Assembly (NCBI RefSeq): GCF_030124145.1
Contig: NZ_JASKMS010000003.1
Coordinates: 186,001-250,000 of the forward strand
Origin: Streptomyces sp. 378
Lineage (GTDB): Bacteria; Actinomycetota; Actinomycetes; Streptomycetales; Streptomycetaceae
DNA length: 64,000 nucleotides
Reading direction: 5' to 3'
The notes under the pieces were generated by a model. The model saw only the letters and a list, made by a program, of their open reading frames with translations. It was not told the origin of the DNA and ran no database searches. The translations under genes and the position numbers were made by a program. Below are positions 27,771 through 37,510 of this stretch, piece after piece (the first letter of the stretch is position 1; each line of letters starts with the position of its first letter).

Positions 27771-29479
27771 CGCCGTTCGCCCTTGTGCCCCTCGGCGTCG
27801 AGCACGTCGCGCTGCCCGGTGTTCGCCGCCTCGTCGATGCTCGCCAGGTCCGGGTGGCGCAGGTCGAAGGCGGGCGACTCGGAGCGGATCTTGGGCAGGG
27901 TGAGGAAGTTGTGGCGGGGCGGCGGGCAGGACGTGGCCCACTCCAGGGAGCGGCCGTAGCCCCAGGGGTCGTCGACCTCGACCTTCTCGCCCCTCTGGGC
28001 GGTCCGCCACACGTTGTAGAGGAAGGGCAGGGTGGAGAGGCCGAGCAGGAACGCGCCGATCGAGGAGACGGTGTTGAGGGCGGTGAAGCCGTCGGCGGCG
28101 AGGTAGTCGGCGTAACGGCGGGGCATGCCCTCGGCGCCGAGCCAGTGCTGCACCAGGAACGTCGTGTGGAAGCCGATGAACAGCGTCCAGAAGTGAATCT
28201 TCTCCAGCCGGTCGTCGAGCATGGTGCCGGTCATCTTCGGCCACCAGAAACTGAATCCGCCGAACATCGCGAACACGATGGTGCCGAAGAGCACGTAGTG
28301 GAAGTGGGCGACCACGAAGTAGCTGTCGGTGACGTGCCAGTCCAGTGGCGGGGACCCCAGGATGACGCCGGTCAGGCCGCCGAAGAGGAAGGTGACCAGG
28401 AAGCCGAGCGCCCACAGCATGGGTGGTTCGAACGACAGCGAGCCACGCCACATGGTGCCGATCCAGTTGAAGAACTTCACGCCCGTCGGCACGGCGATCA
28501 GATACGTCATGAAGGCGAAGAACGGCAGCAGGACAGCGCCGGTGGCGAACATGTGGTGCGCCCACACCGTCACGGACAGTCCACCGATGGCGATGGTGGC
28601 GCCGATCAGCCCGGTGTAACCGAAGATCGGCTTGCGGGAGAAGACGGGGATGATCTCGGTGATCACGCCGAAGAACGGCAACGCCAGGATGTAGACCTCG
28701 GGGTGCCCGAAGAACCAGAACAGGTGCTGCCACAGGATCGCCCCGCCGTTGGCCGGGTCGAAGACCTGGGCACCGAACCTGCGGTCCGCCTCCAGCACCA
28801 GCAGCGCGGCGGCCAGCACCGGGAAGGCCAGCAGCACCAGCACCGACGTGAGCAGGACGTTCCACGTGAAGATCGGCATCCGGAACATGGTCATGCCGGG
28901 GGCGCGCATACAGATGATGGTGGTGATGAAGTTGACCGCGCCGAGGATGGTGCCGAACCCGGACAGCGCCAGCCCCATGATCCACAGGTCGCCGCCGACC
29001 TGCGGCGTGCGCACCTCCAGGCTCAGCGGGGTGTAGGCGGTCCAGCCGAAGTCCGCGGTGCCCTGCGGAGTGAGGAAGCTGCCGATCACGATCAGGCCGC
29101 CGAAGAGGAACAGCCAGTACGAGAGCATGTTCAGCCGTGGGAAGGCCACATCGGGTGAGCCGATCTGCAGCGGCATGATGGCGTTGGCGAACCCGGCGAA
29201 GGTGGGTGTCGCGAACAGCAGCAGCATGATCGTGCCGTGCATGGTGAACGCCTGGTTGTACTGCTCACTGGAGACGATCTGCAGCCCCGGCCGCGCCAGC
29301 TCCGCCCGGATGACCATCGCCAGCGCCCCGGCGACCAGGAAGAACCCGAACGACGTGATCAGGTACAGGTGCCCGATCTTCTTGTGATCGGTGGTCGTCA
29401 TCCAGGAGACGATCACCTTCCCCCTGCCGCGGCGCTCCACCGCGGGTACCGGCGCAACCGGTTCAGTGTGTGTCGCCAT
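27767..29479 (-). CDS. ctaD: Cytochrome c oxidase (aa3-type) subunit I
   Basis: About 570-residue haem-copper oxidase subunit with 12 membrane helices. Copper-B and haem ligands are visible: [18 protein letters not shown] carries the His-Tyr pair, [10 protein letters not shown] the His-His pair, and [11 protein letters not shown] the haem histidines. Subunits II and III and the bc1 genes are absent from this region, so this is probably the second, stand-alone ctaD copy found in streptomycetes. I chose the ATG at 29479 (MATHTEP), which has GAGGAA eight bases upstream; the ATG at 29518 lacks one. Confidence 0.93.
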   Translation of the reverse strand: MATHTEPVAPVPAVERRGRGKVIVSWMTTTDHKKIGHLYLITSFGFFLVAGALAMVIRAELARPGLQIVSSEQYNQAFTMHGTIMLLLFATPTFAGFANAIMPLQIGSPDVAFPRLNMLSYWLFLFGGLIVIGSFLTPQGTADFGWTAYTPLSLEVRTPQVGGDLWIMGLALSGFGTILGAVNFITTIICMRAPGMTMFRMPIFTWNVLLTSVLVLLAFPVLAAALLVLEADRRFGAQVFDPANGGAILWQHLFWFFGHPEVYILALPFFGVITEIIPVFSRKPIFGYTGLIGATIAIGGLSVTVWAHHMFATGAVLLPFFAFMTYLIAVPTGVKFFNWIGTMWRGSLSFEPPMLWALGFLVTFLFGGLTGVILGSPPLDWHVTDSYFVVAHFHYVLFGTIVFAMFGGFSFWWPKMTGTMLDDRLEKIHFWTLFIGFHTTFLVQHWLGAEGMPRRYADYLAADGFTALNTVSSIGAFLLGLSTLPFLYNVWRTAQRGEKVEVDDPWGYGRSLEWATSCPPPRHNFLTLPKIRSESPAFDLRHPDLASIDEAANTGQRDVLDAEGHKGERR

Positions 29480-29619
29480 CAGTTCCTCGATCGGCAGCAA
29501 CGGTGCTCGGACGGTCATCCGGCCGGGAGGAACCTATTCCTTCTGATTCGTCGGCGTTGTCTGTAACCGGGCTTTCTGAGCCGAATGGTGGAATGATCCA
29601 TTCGACCGGGCGGTGGCGG

Positions 29620-30267
29620 TCAATGCCGTTTGCACAGGACCGCGGCGACGGCGGCGGATGCGAGGAGACCGGCGAGTGCGGCCGGGATCTTCTTCGTCAC
29701 GGCCGAGGGAATGCTGAGCCCCAGCCCGTCGCACAGCCGGCCGTAGAGGCTGAGCGGCACGCCCAGAAGCGCGTTGCCGGGTGGGCGTCGCGGGACGACC
29801 GGGTGGGGATGTGTGGGCGCGCTCATGCGCACCGTCTCCCAGGCGGTACCCGGCCGACGCAACCGAGCGGTGTCCAGGCTCTCCTGCAGCCGGGGCAGGA
29901 CCAGGTCCTCCTCGTCCCGGATGTCCTGGCGGATCGGTGCGAAGACCCGCCGCACCTTCTCCTCGCGCTCCGGACTGCCGGGTGTCATGCGCTCGACGCC
30001 GGCGACCAGATCGTTGACCTGCTGATGCTCCTCCTCCACACGCGCGGTCAGTTCCTCACCGTCCGGCACCGAGCGCCGCACGGCCGGCCACAGCACGGTC
30101 TCCTCCGCGAAGGCGTGGCTGAAGACGAGCTGGACGACCTCCTTGAGGACCCGCTCGCGCTCCGCGCCGTCGGTGAGGATCCGGTAGCGCTCCATGAGCC
30201 GGTCCATCTCCGCGTGATCACGCCGTTGCCGGGCGAGAACGCTGCCCGGACCGCCCAGTTGCTCCAC
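29620..30267 (-). CDS. Hemerythrin-like (HHE) domain protein
   Basis: 215 residues. The N-terminal four-helix HHE domain (about 12-130) has the iron-ligand pattern RRDHAEMDRLM, SHAFAEETVLWPAV, EEEHQQVN and RQDIRDEEDLVLPRL. The C-terminal 80 residues form a Pro-rich linker and a hydrophobic segment (AALAGLLASAAVAAVL) that may anchor it in the membrane. Such proteins bind O2 or NO, or sense redox state. Start is a GTG at 30267. A second HHE protein is at 34867. Confidence 0.8.
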   Translation of the reverse strand: MEQLGGPGSVLARQRRDHAEMDRLMERYRILTDGAERERVLKEVVQLVFSHAFAEETVLWPAVRRSVPDGEELTARVEEEHQQVNDLVAGVERMTPGSPEREEKVRRVFAPIRQDIRDEEDLVLPRLQESLDTARLRRPGTAWETVRMSAPTHPHPVVPRRPPGNALLGVPLSLYGRLCDGLGLSIPSAVTKKIPAALAGLLASAAVAAVLCKRH

Positions 30268-30569
30268 CGTCCGCTCTTCGATCGTCCCGGGCGTGAACCG
30301 CTCCCTTCCGCGCGCCGGCGAGGACCTCCGGCACCGTGACGGCGGTCACCGAACCGCCGTCGCGCGAGTACCCCGCCCCCGAGGACGGCACCCCGCCCGC
30401 AGCGGACACGGTGCAGCCGGTTTCCTCGTCTGTGTCATGTTTTGTCTGCCCGTCGGCGCGGCACTCGGGACGTACACGAGCGCACCCCGAAGGGTGACCG
30501 TCGCTGCCTGAGGGACGTCTACGGGGCGCGGTATCCGGCCCGGCCGCCGGGCGGAACAGAGGGTGGTCG
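30268..30569. other. Intergenic region between divergent genes
   Basis: About 300 bp between the HHE protein and the YbdK-type ligase. I see no supported gene. The sequence is locally AT-richer around 30420-30445 and a ribosome site (GAGGGTGG) precedes the ligase ATG; promoters for both genes are expected here. Confidence 0.5.
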
Positions 30570-31664
30570 ATGACGACGATCGGCGTGGAAGAGGAGTACC
30601 TGCTGCTCGATCCGGTGACGGGCCTGCCGGTACCTCAGGCGGACAAAGTCCGCGCCGCGGCGGGCGTGGGGCATCTGGTGACCGACCAGGAGGTGCAGTC
30701 CGAGCTGCTCCAGGCGCAGGTCGAGGTGGCCACCCCGGTCTGCCGCACCCTGGAGGAGGTGGGCGGCCATCTGCTGCGTCTGCGGCACGCCGTCGGTGTG
30801 GCCGCCGAGGAGCACGGTTGCCGGATCGGGGTCTGCGGGACACCGCCGCTCCGGCACGGCCGCCCCATCGCCGTCACCGACCAGGCCCGCTACCGCGCCA
30901 TGGTCGCCCAGGCGCCGCAACTGGTGGCCGAGCAACTGGTCAACGGCACCCATGTGCACGTCGCCGTGCCCGACCGGGAGGCCGGTGTGCAGGTGCTGAA
31001 CCGGATCCGCGCCTGGCTGCCGACCCTGACGGCCATGGCCTCCAACTCTCCGCTGTGGGACGGCCACGACACCGGCTTCGCGAGCTGGCGCACGGTGATC
31101 TTCAGTCGGTGGCCGGTCAGCGGCGTGCCCCCGCACTTCCGGGACGCCGCCGACTACGACCGGCGCGCCGAACGGCTGCTCGAAGCCGGCCTGATCTCCG
31201 ACACCGGACAGCTCTACTGGCAGGCCCGCCTGTCCGCCGCCTATCCGACCGTCGAGGTGCGGTGCCTGGACGTCCAGCTGCGGGCGGACGAGGCGGTCAT
31301 GTTCGCCGCGCTCATCCGGGCTCTGGTGGAGACCGCCCTCGCGGAAGCGGCGGCCGACACGCCCGCGCCCGACTACGCGCCGGAACTGCTGCAGGCCGCC
31401 ATGTGGCACGCGGCCCGGCACGGGCTCGGCGACACCCTGGTCGACCCCGGCGGCACCGCGCACCGGGCCGGAGACGTGCTCTACGAGTTCCTGCGGCACG
31501 TCGCCCCGGCGCTGGACGCGTCCGGGGACACCCGTCAGGTCACGTCCCTGATCCACCGGCTGTTGCAGGACGGCACCGGCGCGGACCGGCAGCGCGCCGC
31601 CCTCGCCCAAGGAGGTCTGCGCGCGGTCACCGAACTGATCAGCGCCCAGAGCACGATGCCGTGA
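30570..31664 (+). CDS. ybdK: YbdK-family carboxylate-amine ligase (glutamate-cysteine ligase 2)
   Basis: 364-residue ATP-dependent ligase of the GCS2 family. The start [12 protein letters not shown] and the stretch [19 protein letters not shown] are family hallmarks, with [20 protein letters not shown] forming the active-site strand. YbdK makes gamma-glutamylcysteine weakly in vitro. Streptomycetes use mycothiol rather than glutathione, so the physiological product is uncertain. It is a single gene divergent from the HHE protein. Confidence 0.88.
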   Translation: MTTIGVEEEYLLLDPVTGLPVPQADKVRAAAGVGHLVTDQEVQSELLQAQVEVATPVCRTLEEVGGHLLRLRHAVGVAAEEHGCRIGVCGTPPLRHGRPIAVTDQARYRAMVAQAPQLVAEQLVNGTHVHVAVPDREAGVQVLNRIRAWLPTLTAMASNSPLWDGHDTGFASWRTVIFSRWPVSGVPPHFRDAADYDRRAERLLEAGLISDTGQLYWQARLSAAYPTVEVRCLDVQLRADEAVMFAALIRALVETALAEAAADTPAPDYAPELLQAAMWHAARHGLGDTLVDPGGTAHRAGDVLYEFLRHVAPALDASGDTRQVTSLIHRLLQDGTGADRQRAALAQGGLRAVTELISAQSTMP

Positions 31665-31683
31665 CGCCCCGCGGAACCGTCCC

Positions 31684-32037
31684 TCAGGCCGCCGCGGCGA
31701 ACGCGGCGGCGACAGCGGTGTCGGCACGGGCGTGGACGACCAGTCGCGTGCCGACGGTGTCGGCGTCCGCCTCCAGCGCGCGCCGGGTGGGCGCGCTGTG
31801 CGTGGCCACCGACATCAGCGTCCCCAGCCGGCTGCACAGCCGGTGCACGCGCAGGACCACGCTGACCACCGCGTCCTGAGCGGCCGGCTCGTCGAGGAGA
31901 ACGACCACCGGCGCCGGCCGGAAGGCCTGGACGAGGTCACTGATCTTCGTGAGGAGCGCGGCACGCCCGCCGACCCCGGGGTCCTGGTGGATCGTGATCA
32001 CGAGGACTCCGCGATCGAGAGAATGGGAAAGCAACAC
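31684..32037 (-). CDS. STAS-like anti-anti-sigma domain protein
   Basis: 117 residues with the length and strand-helix order of a STAS domain: GVLVITIHQDPGVGGRAALL, then APVVVLLDEPAAQDA in the place of the phosphorylatable loop, then VVSVVLRVHRLCSRLGTLMSVA. The usual D-S-S/T target serine is not evident (DEPAAQD), so it may be a degenerate or non-phosphorylated STAS protein. It converges on ybdK and is divergent from the SpoIIE phosphatase at 32223, the natural partner for such a protein. Start is a GTG at 32037. Confidence 0.55.
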   Translation of the reverse strand: MLLSHSLDRGVLVITIHQDPGVGGRAALLTKISDLVQAFRPAPVVVLLDEPAAQDAVVSVVLRVHRLCSRLGTLMSVATHSAPTRRALEADADTVGTRLVVHARADTAVAAAFAAAA

Positions 32038-32222
32038 GGCCTGGGTGCCTCCGTTTCCTCTGTCGGCGGGACGTTCCGCCGTGGAAGTACCCGAAGCCGG
32101 TCCCTCGAAGCCTCCCGGTGCCGATACCTTTCCGACCCCACCCGGCGCCGGATGCGCGCACCGGGTCCTGAGAGGGCGTTTCGCGGGTAGTCGTCCGGTG
32201 CGACGATCGGAGGTGAACGCTG

Positions 32223-33506
32223 ATGGAGCGGAGCGGGGAGGGCGGTCGGCGGATGCTCGCCGACCTGCTGGACGCCAGTCACCTCATGCCCATCGAGCTG
32301 CTTCCGGCCAAGGCGACCGAGTGCGCACGCGCGGCCTCCTTCCGCCAGGTGCTGATCTACGTGGCGGATCTGCAGCGCACCGTCCTGCGGCTGCTCCCGG
32401 GCGACGCCGCCCAGGGACACGAGACGGAGCTGCCCATCGAGGGGACGGTCGCCGGACGGGCCTACCAGTACACCGACGTCCTGCCGGCCGCGCCCCCGGG
32501 CGGCGGGGTGTCCGAGTGGTGGGTCCCGCTGCTGGACGGTACCGAGCGCCTCGGGCTGTTGCGGGTGAGCAGCGAACACGACGACGCCGCGGCCCGCGCG
32601 GACATGCAGGCGCTCGCGGCGCTCGTCTCACTGATCATCGTCAGCAAACGGGGCACCAGCGACGCACTGGCCAGACTGGTGCGCGCACGGCCGATGAGCG
32701 TGGCCGCGGAGATGCAGTGGAACCTCCTGCCGCCGCGCACCTACGCCGACGGAAGGGTCACGATCTCCGCGTCCCAGGAACCGGCCTACGACATCAGCGG
32801 TGACGTCTTCGAATACGCCGTCGACGGGCCCCTGGTCCATCTGACGGTCTTCGACGCGATGGGGCACGACACCGCCGCCGGACTGTCGGGCGCCCTCGCC
32901 CTGGGCGCCTGCCGCAATGCCCGACGCCAGGGCGCGGGCCTCGTCGAGAAGGCGGAGGCCGTCGAAGCCGCCCTCCTGGAGCAGTACGACCACCAGCGCT
33001 ACGTCACCGGAATCCTGGCCACTCTCGACACCCGCACCGGCGTCCTGCAGTGGGTCAACCGCGGTCACCACGCGCCGATCGTCATCCGCGACAACCGCTG
33101 GGCCGGCCGGCTCTCCTGCCGGCCGGCCCACCCGATGGGCACCGACCTCGGGCTGCGCAGCACCGTGTGCGAGGAGCATCTCCAGCCGGGCGACCGGATC
33201 GTTCTCTACACCGACGGCATCACCGAGGCGCGCCGCTCCGGGGGTCGGGAGTTCGGCCTGGCGCGCTTCACCGACTTCCTCATCCGCCACCACGCCGACG
33301 GCCTGCCCGTCCCCGAGACACTGCGCCGCCTCATCCAGGCCGTCCTCGAATACCACGACGGCCGACTCCAGGACGATGCCACCGTCCTGCTGTGCGAGTG
33401 GATCGGCCCCCACCTGGAGCCGGCCGACACCGCTGCCGACCTGACCGGCCTGTCGACGAACGGCCCCTGTGACGACAGCGGACCGGCGGGAGACGCCGTG
33501 CGGTGA
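32223..33506 (+). CDS. GAF-SpoIIE protein phosphatase
   Basis: 427-residue PP2C-type phosphatase. A GAF-like sensory domain (about 15-145) precedes the SpoIIE domain (about 185-395): NLLPPRTYADG, YDISGDVFEYAV (GD metal site; DIS in place of the usual DVG), VFDAMGHDTAAGLSG, NRGHHAPIVIRD, and IVLYTDGITEARR. It probably dephosphorylates an anti-anti-sigma factor; the STAS-like protein divergently encoded at 31684 is a candidate. No kinase partner is nearby. Confidence 0.85.
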   Translation: MERSGEGGRRMLADLLDASHLMPIELLPAKATECARAASFRQVLIYVADLQRTVLRLLPGDAAQGHETELPIEGTVAGRAYQYTDVLPAAPPGGGVSEWWVPLLDGTERLGLLRVSSEHDDAAARADMQALAALVSLIIVSKRGTSDALARLVRARPMSVAAEMQWNLLPPRTYADGRVTISASQEPAYDISGDVFEYAVDGPLVHLTVFDAMGHDTAAGLSGALALGACRNARRQGAGLVEKAEAVEAALLEQYDHQRYVTGILATLDTRTGVLQWVNRGHHAPIVIRDNRWAGRLSCRPAHPMGTDLGLRSTVCEEHLQPGDRIVLYTDGITEARRSGGREFGLARFTDFLIRHHADGLPVPETLRRLIQAVLEYHDGRLQDDATVLLCEWIGPHLEPADTAADLTGLSTNGPCDDSGPAGDAVR

Positions 33507-33655
33507 ACACCCCGTGCGGTGAGCACCCACTTGGGGTGCGAACGGTGGCTGGAAAACGACCCGGCCGAAACAGTGGGAGAAAGAACGTGTTCTCGTCGGC
33601 CCTGGCGGGGCACTCCGTCGGCGCGCGAGTTTCTTCATCCCCCAGGAGACCGTCC

Positions 33656-34855
33656 ATGACCTTCAACCCCCTGGAACAACGCGGTATCCCGCTCGACCGT
33701 CAGGTCCGCAACTGGCGCGAGCTGAACGTCACCCCGATCGATCCCGATCACTGCGACCCCTACACCCGTTGCCGCATCATCGCGATGAACGGCATCGAGG
33801 TCGAGGCGATCATGTTCAGCCACCAGCTCGCCCGCAACACCGTCGACCCGGAGGTGAAGCGGCAGCTGGCCCAGACCCGCTACATCGAGGCACAGCAGCA
33901 GAAGGTCGTGAACTGGCTGCTGCCGGGGGTGTCGTCGGTGCTGGAGACGACGATCGCCTACGAGCAGGTCGCGGTGGATCTGACCGCGTGGGTGGCGCGG
34001 ATGGAGCCGGATCCGTATCTGAAGCAGGCGTACCAGTTCGGTGTGCTGGAGGACTTCGACCACCTGTACCGGTACGCGAACCTGTACGAGATGATCGAGC
34101 ACCGCAAGGCGGAGTCGATCGTCGAGGGCCTGACCGAGGTGATGCCGGGCCGGCCGACGAAGTACCACCACCGCCACCCGGCCGACAACGTGCGTGACCC
34201 GTACGACAAGGACCGGACGAACCCGCTGTCGAAGCTGCACGCGTTGACGATCATGTCGGCGGAGCAGCAGACCATGAACTTCTACATGAACACCGGCCCC
34301 ACCTACATGGAGCCGATCGCCCGGCAGCTCTACCAGGAGATCGGCCTGATCGAGGAGGAGCACGTCACCCACTACGAGTCGCTCGTCGACCCCGGGGAGA
34401 CGTGGTGGGAGCAGCTGGTCAACCACGAGTACAACGAGTGCTACCTGTACTACTCGTTCATGGAGCAGGAGAGCGACCCCAAGGTCAAGGCGATCTGGGA
34501 GCTCCATCTGAACCAGGAGCTGGAACACCTGCACATCGCCTGCGACCTGATGCGCCGCCACGACGGCCGCGACCCCGAGTCGGTGCTGGCGCCGGAGCTG
34601 CCGAACGTGCTCACCTTCGAGCCGAACAAGCAGTACCTGCGGGAACTCCTGGACACCCAGATGGACCTGACCACGCTGGGCGCCGGTTACGTACGTGAGG
34701 CGCACGAGCGGTTCGAGAAGATGCAGGAGCAGCTCCACGGCGGTGAGGAGCCGCCCAGCGAGCGGGTCATGGCCCAGCACGACGAGATGTTCGGCCGCGA
34801 GTACCGCGTCGAGACCGAGGGCGAGCACCCCGACCCCGCGATGCGCGAGAAGTGA
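33656..34855 (+). CDS. Ferritin-like di-iron protein, function unknown
   Basis: 399 residues, almost entirely helical, with glutamate/histidine motifs of a ferritin-like carboxylate di-iron site: EVEAIMFSHQLARN, YQEIGLIEEEHVTHYESL and HLNQELEHLHIACDLMRRHD. No oxygenase signature identifies a substrate. It is followed 11 bp later by an HHE protein, so the pair may store iron or handle oxygen or peroxide. Start at the ATG 33656 with AGGAG upstream. Codon choice in about 33950-34300 is less strictly GC-ending than in the rest of the gene. Confidence 0.75.
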   Translation: MTFNPLEQRGIPLDRQVRNWRELNVTPIDPDHCDPYTRCRIIAMNGIEVEAIMFSHQLARNTVDPEVKRQLAQTRYIEAQQQKVVNWLLPGVSSVLETTIAYEQVAVDLTAWVARMEPDPYLKQAYQFGVLEDFDHLYRYANLYEMIEHRKAESIVEGLTEVMPGRPTKYHHRHPADNVRDPYDKDRTNPLSKLHALTIMSAEQQTMNFYMNTGPTYMEPIARQLYQEIGLIEEEHVTHYESLVDPGETWWEQLVNHEYNECYLYYSFMEQESDPKVKAIWELHLNQELEHLHIACDLMRRHDGRDPESVLAPELPNVLTFEPNKQYLRELLDTQMDLTTLGAGYVREAHERFEKMQEQLHGGEEPPSERVMAQHDEMFGREYRVETEGEHPDPAMREK

Positions 34856-34866
34856 GGCGGCCGACC

Positions 34867-35457
34867 ATGCCCGAGATGCACACCCCCCAGGCAGGCGACG
34901 ACCGGGCGGCGGACACCGACGTGGTGGCCCTCCTCATGCGCCAGCACGGCGACATCCGCAACCTCTTCGACGAGGTCGAGCAGAGCCAGGGCGAGGAGCG
35001 CCGCGAGGCCTTCCGCCGCCTGGTGCGGCTGCTGGCCGTGCACGAGACCGCCGAGGAGGAGGTCGTCCATCCCTTCGTCCGCCGCAACGTCACCGGCGGT
35101 GAGCAGGTCGTGGAGGACCGGCTGGCCGAGGAGCGGGCGGCCAAGGAAACCCTCGTCGCCCTGGACGAACTGGACACCGACGACCCGAAGTTCATGCTTC
35201 AGCTGACGCAGCTGCGCAAGGACGTGCAGGAGCACGCCCGGGCGGAGGAGCGCTACGAGTTCACGCACATCCGCCGGAGCACCGACGCCGGCCGCCTCGC
35301 CTCCTTGGCCAAGGCCGTGAAGGCCGCCGAGGCCATGGCGCCCACCCGCCCCCACCCGGGTGTCGAGTCCGGCGCGGCCACTATGGCCCTCGGTCCGGTC
35401 GCGGCCCTCGTGGACCGCACGAAGGACGCGGTCCGCAAGGCGATGGGCAAGGACTGA
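34867..35457 (+). CDS. Hemerythrin-like (HHE) domain protein
   Basis: 196 residues. Iron ligands follow the HHE pattern: LMRQHGDIRNLFDEVE, AVHETAEEEVVHPFV and VQEHARAEERYEFTHI. The C-terminal 50 residues are Ala/Pro-rich and lysine-ended (KDAVRKAMGKD). It is in an operon with the ferritin-like gene. The ATG at 34867 has GAGG nine bases upstream; a GTG at 34852 that overlaps the previous stop is an alternative. Confidence 0.85.
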   Translation: MPEMHTPQAGDDRAADTDVVALLMRQHGDIRNLFDEVEQSQGEERREAFRRLVRLLAVHETAEEEVVHPFVRRNVTGGEQVVEDRLAEERAAKETLVALDELDTDDPKFMLQLTQLRKDVQEHARAEERYEFTHIRRSTDAGRLASLAKAVKAAEAMAPTRPHPGVESGAATMALGPVAALVDRTKDAVRKAMGKD

Positions 35458-35523
35458 GCCCCGACCACCGCGGCCGGCCGGCCGCAGGTGATGGCGCGCT
35501 CGGCCGCGAGGAGCCGGACCGCG

Positions 35524-36066
35524 TCACGACGCCGGGCGGGGTTCGGCCGGATCCCCGGCGCGCCGGCCGTCCGCCGGCGCGTAGGCGCTGATGGTGTAAC
35601 GCGCCTCGTCGTCGACCGCGTTCTCCTCCCAGTCCAGGACGATCCGCACCGGATGGCCGTCGCCGGGTGCGTACTCCGCCTCGGCCGTGTCCGCGCCGCC
35701 TTGTCGCGCCTGCTCCAGCTCCCTGAGGAGTTCGCCGAGCGCGGGCACGGCGTCCGGGGTGCTCTCGACCGCGCGGCGGCCCATGCCGTCGAGGCCCACC
35801 GCCTTCACCACGGCACCGTCGCGGACCCAGACCCGGAAGGTGCCGAGCAGGTTGCGTTCCCCTTCGCTCGACCGGAGCGTGTAGGCGTACGAGGCGGGCT
35901 CCCGCCAAAAGACGCCGCTGTGGCCCGATGCGCTCGGTGTTCCCGGGGCCGCCGAAGCCGTCGGGCTCGTCGACGTCCCGGAGCCGCAGGCGGCGACCGC
36001 GCAGATGAGGCCTGCGCTCAGCACGGCACCGGACACGGCTCGGACGGCACGGGCTGCGGCGGTCAT
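35524..36066 (-). CDS. Lipoprotein, DUF6174-like
   Basis: 180-residue exported lipoprotein: signal peptide with lipobox (AVAAC), Ser/Thr/Pro linker, then a small beta-rich domain containing YAYTLRSSEGERNL and TFRVWVRDGAVVKAVGLDG, and VLDWEENAVDDEARYTISAY near the end. The pattern matches DUF6174 proteins, which have no known function. It is alone on its strand. Start at the ATG 36066. Confidence 0.7.
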   Translation of the reverse strand: MTAAARAVRAVSGAVLSAGLICAVAACGSGTSTSPTASAAPGTPSASGHSGVFWREPASYAYTLRSSEGERNLLGTFRVWVRDGAVVKAVGLDGMGRRAVESTPDAVPALGELLRELEQARQGGADTAEAEYAPGDGHPVRIVLDWEENAVDDEARYTISAYAPADGRRAGDPAEPRPAS

Positions 36067-36337
36067 GGTGGTGGTCCCTTCGACGACGGCTACCGCTATG
36101 ACGCCGGCCGTCCGGGAAACGTTCGGCGGGGCCCGTCGACCACCGCCGCCGGCATGGTCCGGGCCGGCTCGGTCTCCTGTCCTGCTCGTGGGCGTTCACC
36201 CCGGGGCGGACGCCGGCGACCTGTGGTCGCCTGATGCGGTCATGATCTGACCGCATCCCGTGCCACCGTGAACGCGCAAGCCGCCCGGACACCCTGGACC
36301 ACGGGTCGGCACACGACGCGAAGACCGAGGTGCTGCG

Positions 36338-37435
36338 ATGACCGTTCTCGACACCCGGGCGCTCAACCGCGCCACTCTCGCCCGGCAGTTGCTCCTCGAG
36401 CGCGCCGACCTGCCGGTCCTCGACGCCATCGCCCACCTGGGCGGTCTCCAGGCGCAGGAACCCCAGGAGCCGTTCCCCGGCCTCTGGTCGCGGCTGCGGG
36501 CGTTCGACCCGGACCGGCTGTCCGACCTGCTGACCGGGCGGCGCGTGGTGCGCACCCACCTCATGCGCCGCACGGTCCATCTCGTCACCGCCGACGACGC
36601 CGTCGCCTGGCGCGCCCGCCACGACGGCATGCTGCGCCGGCGTGTGGTCGGGGTCTACCGGCGGGAACTCGACGGGGTCGATCACGGCGAACTCGCCGAG
36701 GCGGGCCGGACGGTCATGGCCGACGGCGAACCCCGCTCCATGCCCGAACTCGCGCGAGCCGTCGCCGACCGCTGGCCCTCGGCCGGGCCGCGGCCCCTCG
36801 GTGAGCTGCTGGTCGCCGCCCTCCTCCCGACGGTGCAACTGCCGCCGCGCGGGGTGTGGCGAACGAAGGCCGGCGTGCGCTACGCGCTGATGTCCTCCTG
36901 GCTGGGACGCGAGATCGACCCGCTCTCCCCGGACGGCTCCGACCCCGTGGGCCAGGCCCTCGTACGGCGCTATCTCGCAGCCTTCGGACCCGCCGCCTCG
37001 GCCGACCTGCGCGCCTGGTGCGGCCTCGCCGGGCTGCCCGCCGCGGTTTTCGCCGTACGCGAGGAACTGGTCGCCTTCCGGGACGAACGCGGTCGCGAAC
37101 TGCTCGATCTCCCGGGCGCCCCGCGCCCCGACCCCGACACCCCCGCCCCGGTGCGATTCCTCCCGGCGTTCGACAACGCGATCCTCGGTTACCACGACCG
37201 CAGCCGGATCATCGACGACGCGCACCGCCCGCTGTCCGTCGCCGGCGCCCGCGTCGTTCTGGTCGACGGCAGGGTGGCCGCGACCTGGACGGTCGAGGCC
37301 GACACCGTGCACGTCACCCCGCTGCGCCGCTTCTCCCGCGCCGACCGCGCCGCCGTCGCCGACGAAGGGCGCGCGATGGCCCGCTTCCTCTCCGGTGAGA
37401 GCGACCGGGTACGGGTCGCCGCGTCTCCCGCCTGA
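36338..37435 (+). CDS. Winged-helix AlkZ-like DNA glycosylase family protein
   Basis: 365 residues of the HTH_42 (DUF1006) family, three tandem winged helices. The segment HLGGLQAQEPQEPFPGLWSR contains the Q-x-Q motif that is catalytic in AlkZ/YcaQ DNA glycosylases, which unhook interstrand crosslinks and remove bulky alkyl adducts. AlkZ itself often guards antibiotic producers against their own product, but no biosynthetic cluster is evident here. The C-terminal part has FLPAFDNAILGYHDRSRI, also conserved in the family. Activity on DNA is inferred only. Confidence 0.75.
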   Translation: MTVLDTRALNRATLARQLLLERADLPVLDAIAHLGGLQAQEPQEPFPGLWSRLRAFDPDRLSDLLTGRRVVRTHLMRRTVHLVTADDAVAWRARHDGMLRRRVVGVYRRELDGVDHGELAEAGRTVMADGEPRSMPELARAVADRWPSAGPRPLGELLVAALLPTVQLPPRGVWRTKAGVRYALMSSWLGREIDPLSPDGSDPVGQALVRRYLAAFGPAASADLRAWCGLAGLPAAVFAVREELVAFRDERGRELLDLPGAPRPDPDTPAPVRFLPAFDNAILGYHDRSRIIDDAHRPLSVAGARVVLVDGRVAATWTVEADTVHVTPLRRFSRADRAAVADEGRAMARFLSGESDRVRVAASPA

Positions 37436-37510
37436 CGCGCGGTGCGCGTCAGCCGCTGTCGGGCGCACACTGGAAGGGTGCTGCCGGTACTCACGAGGGG
37501 GTGTCGGCCG

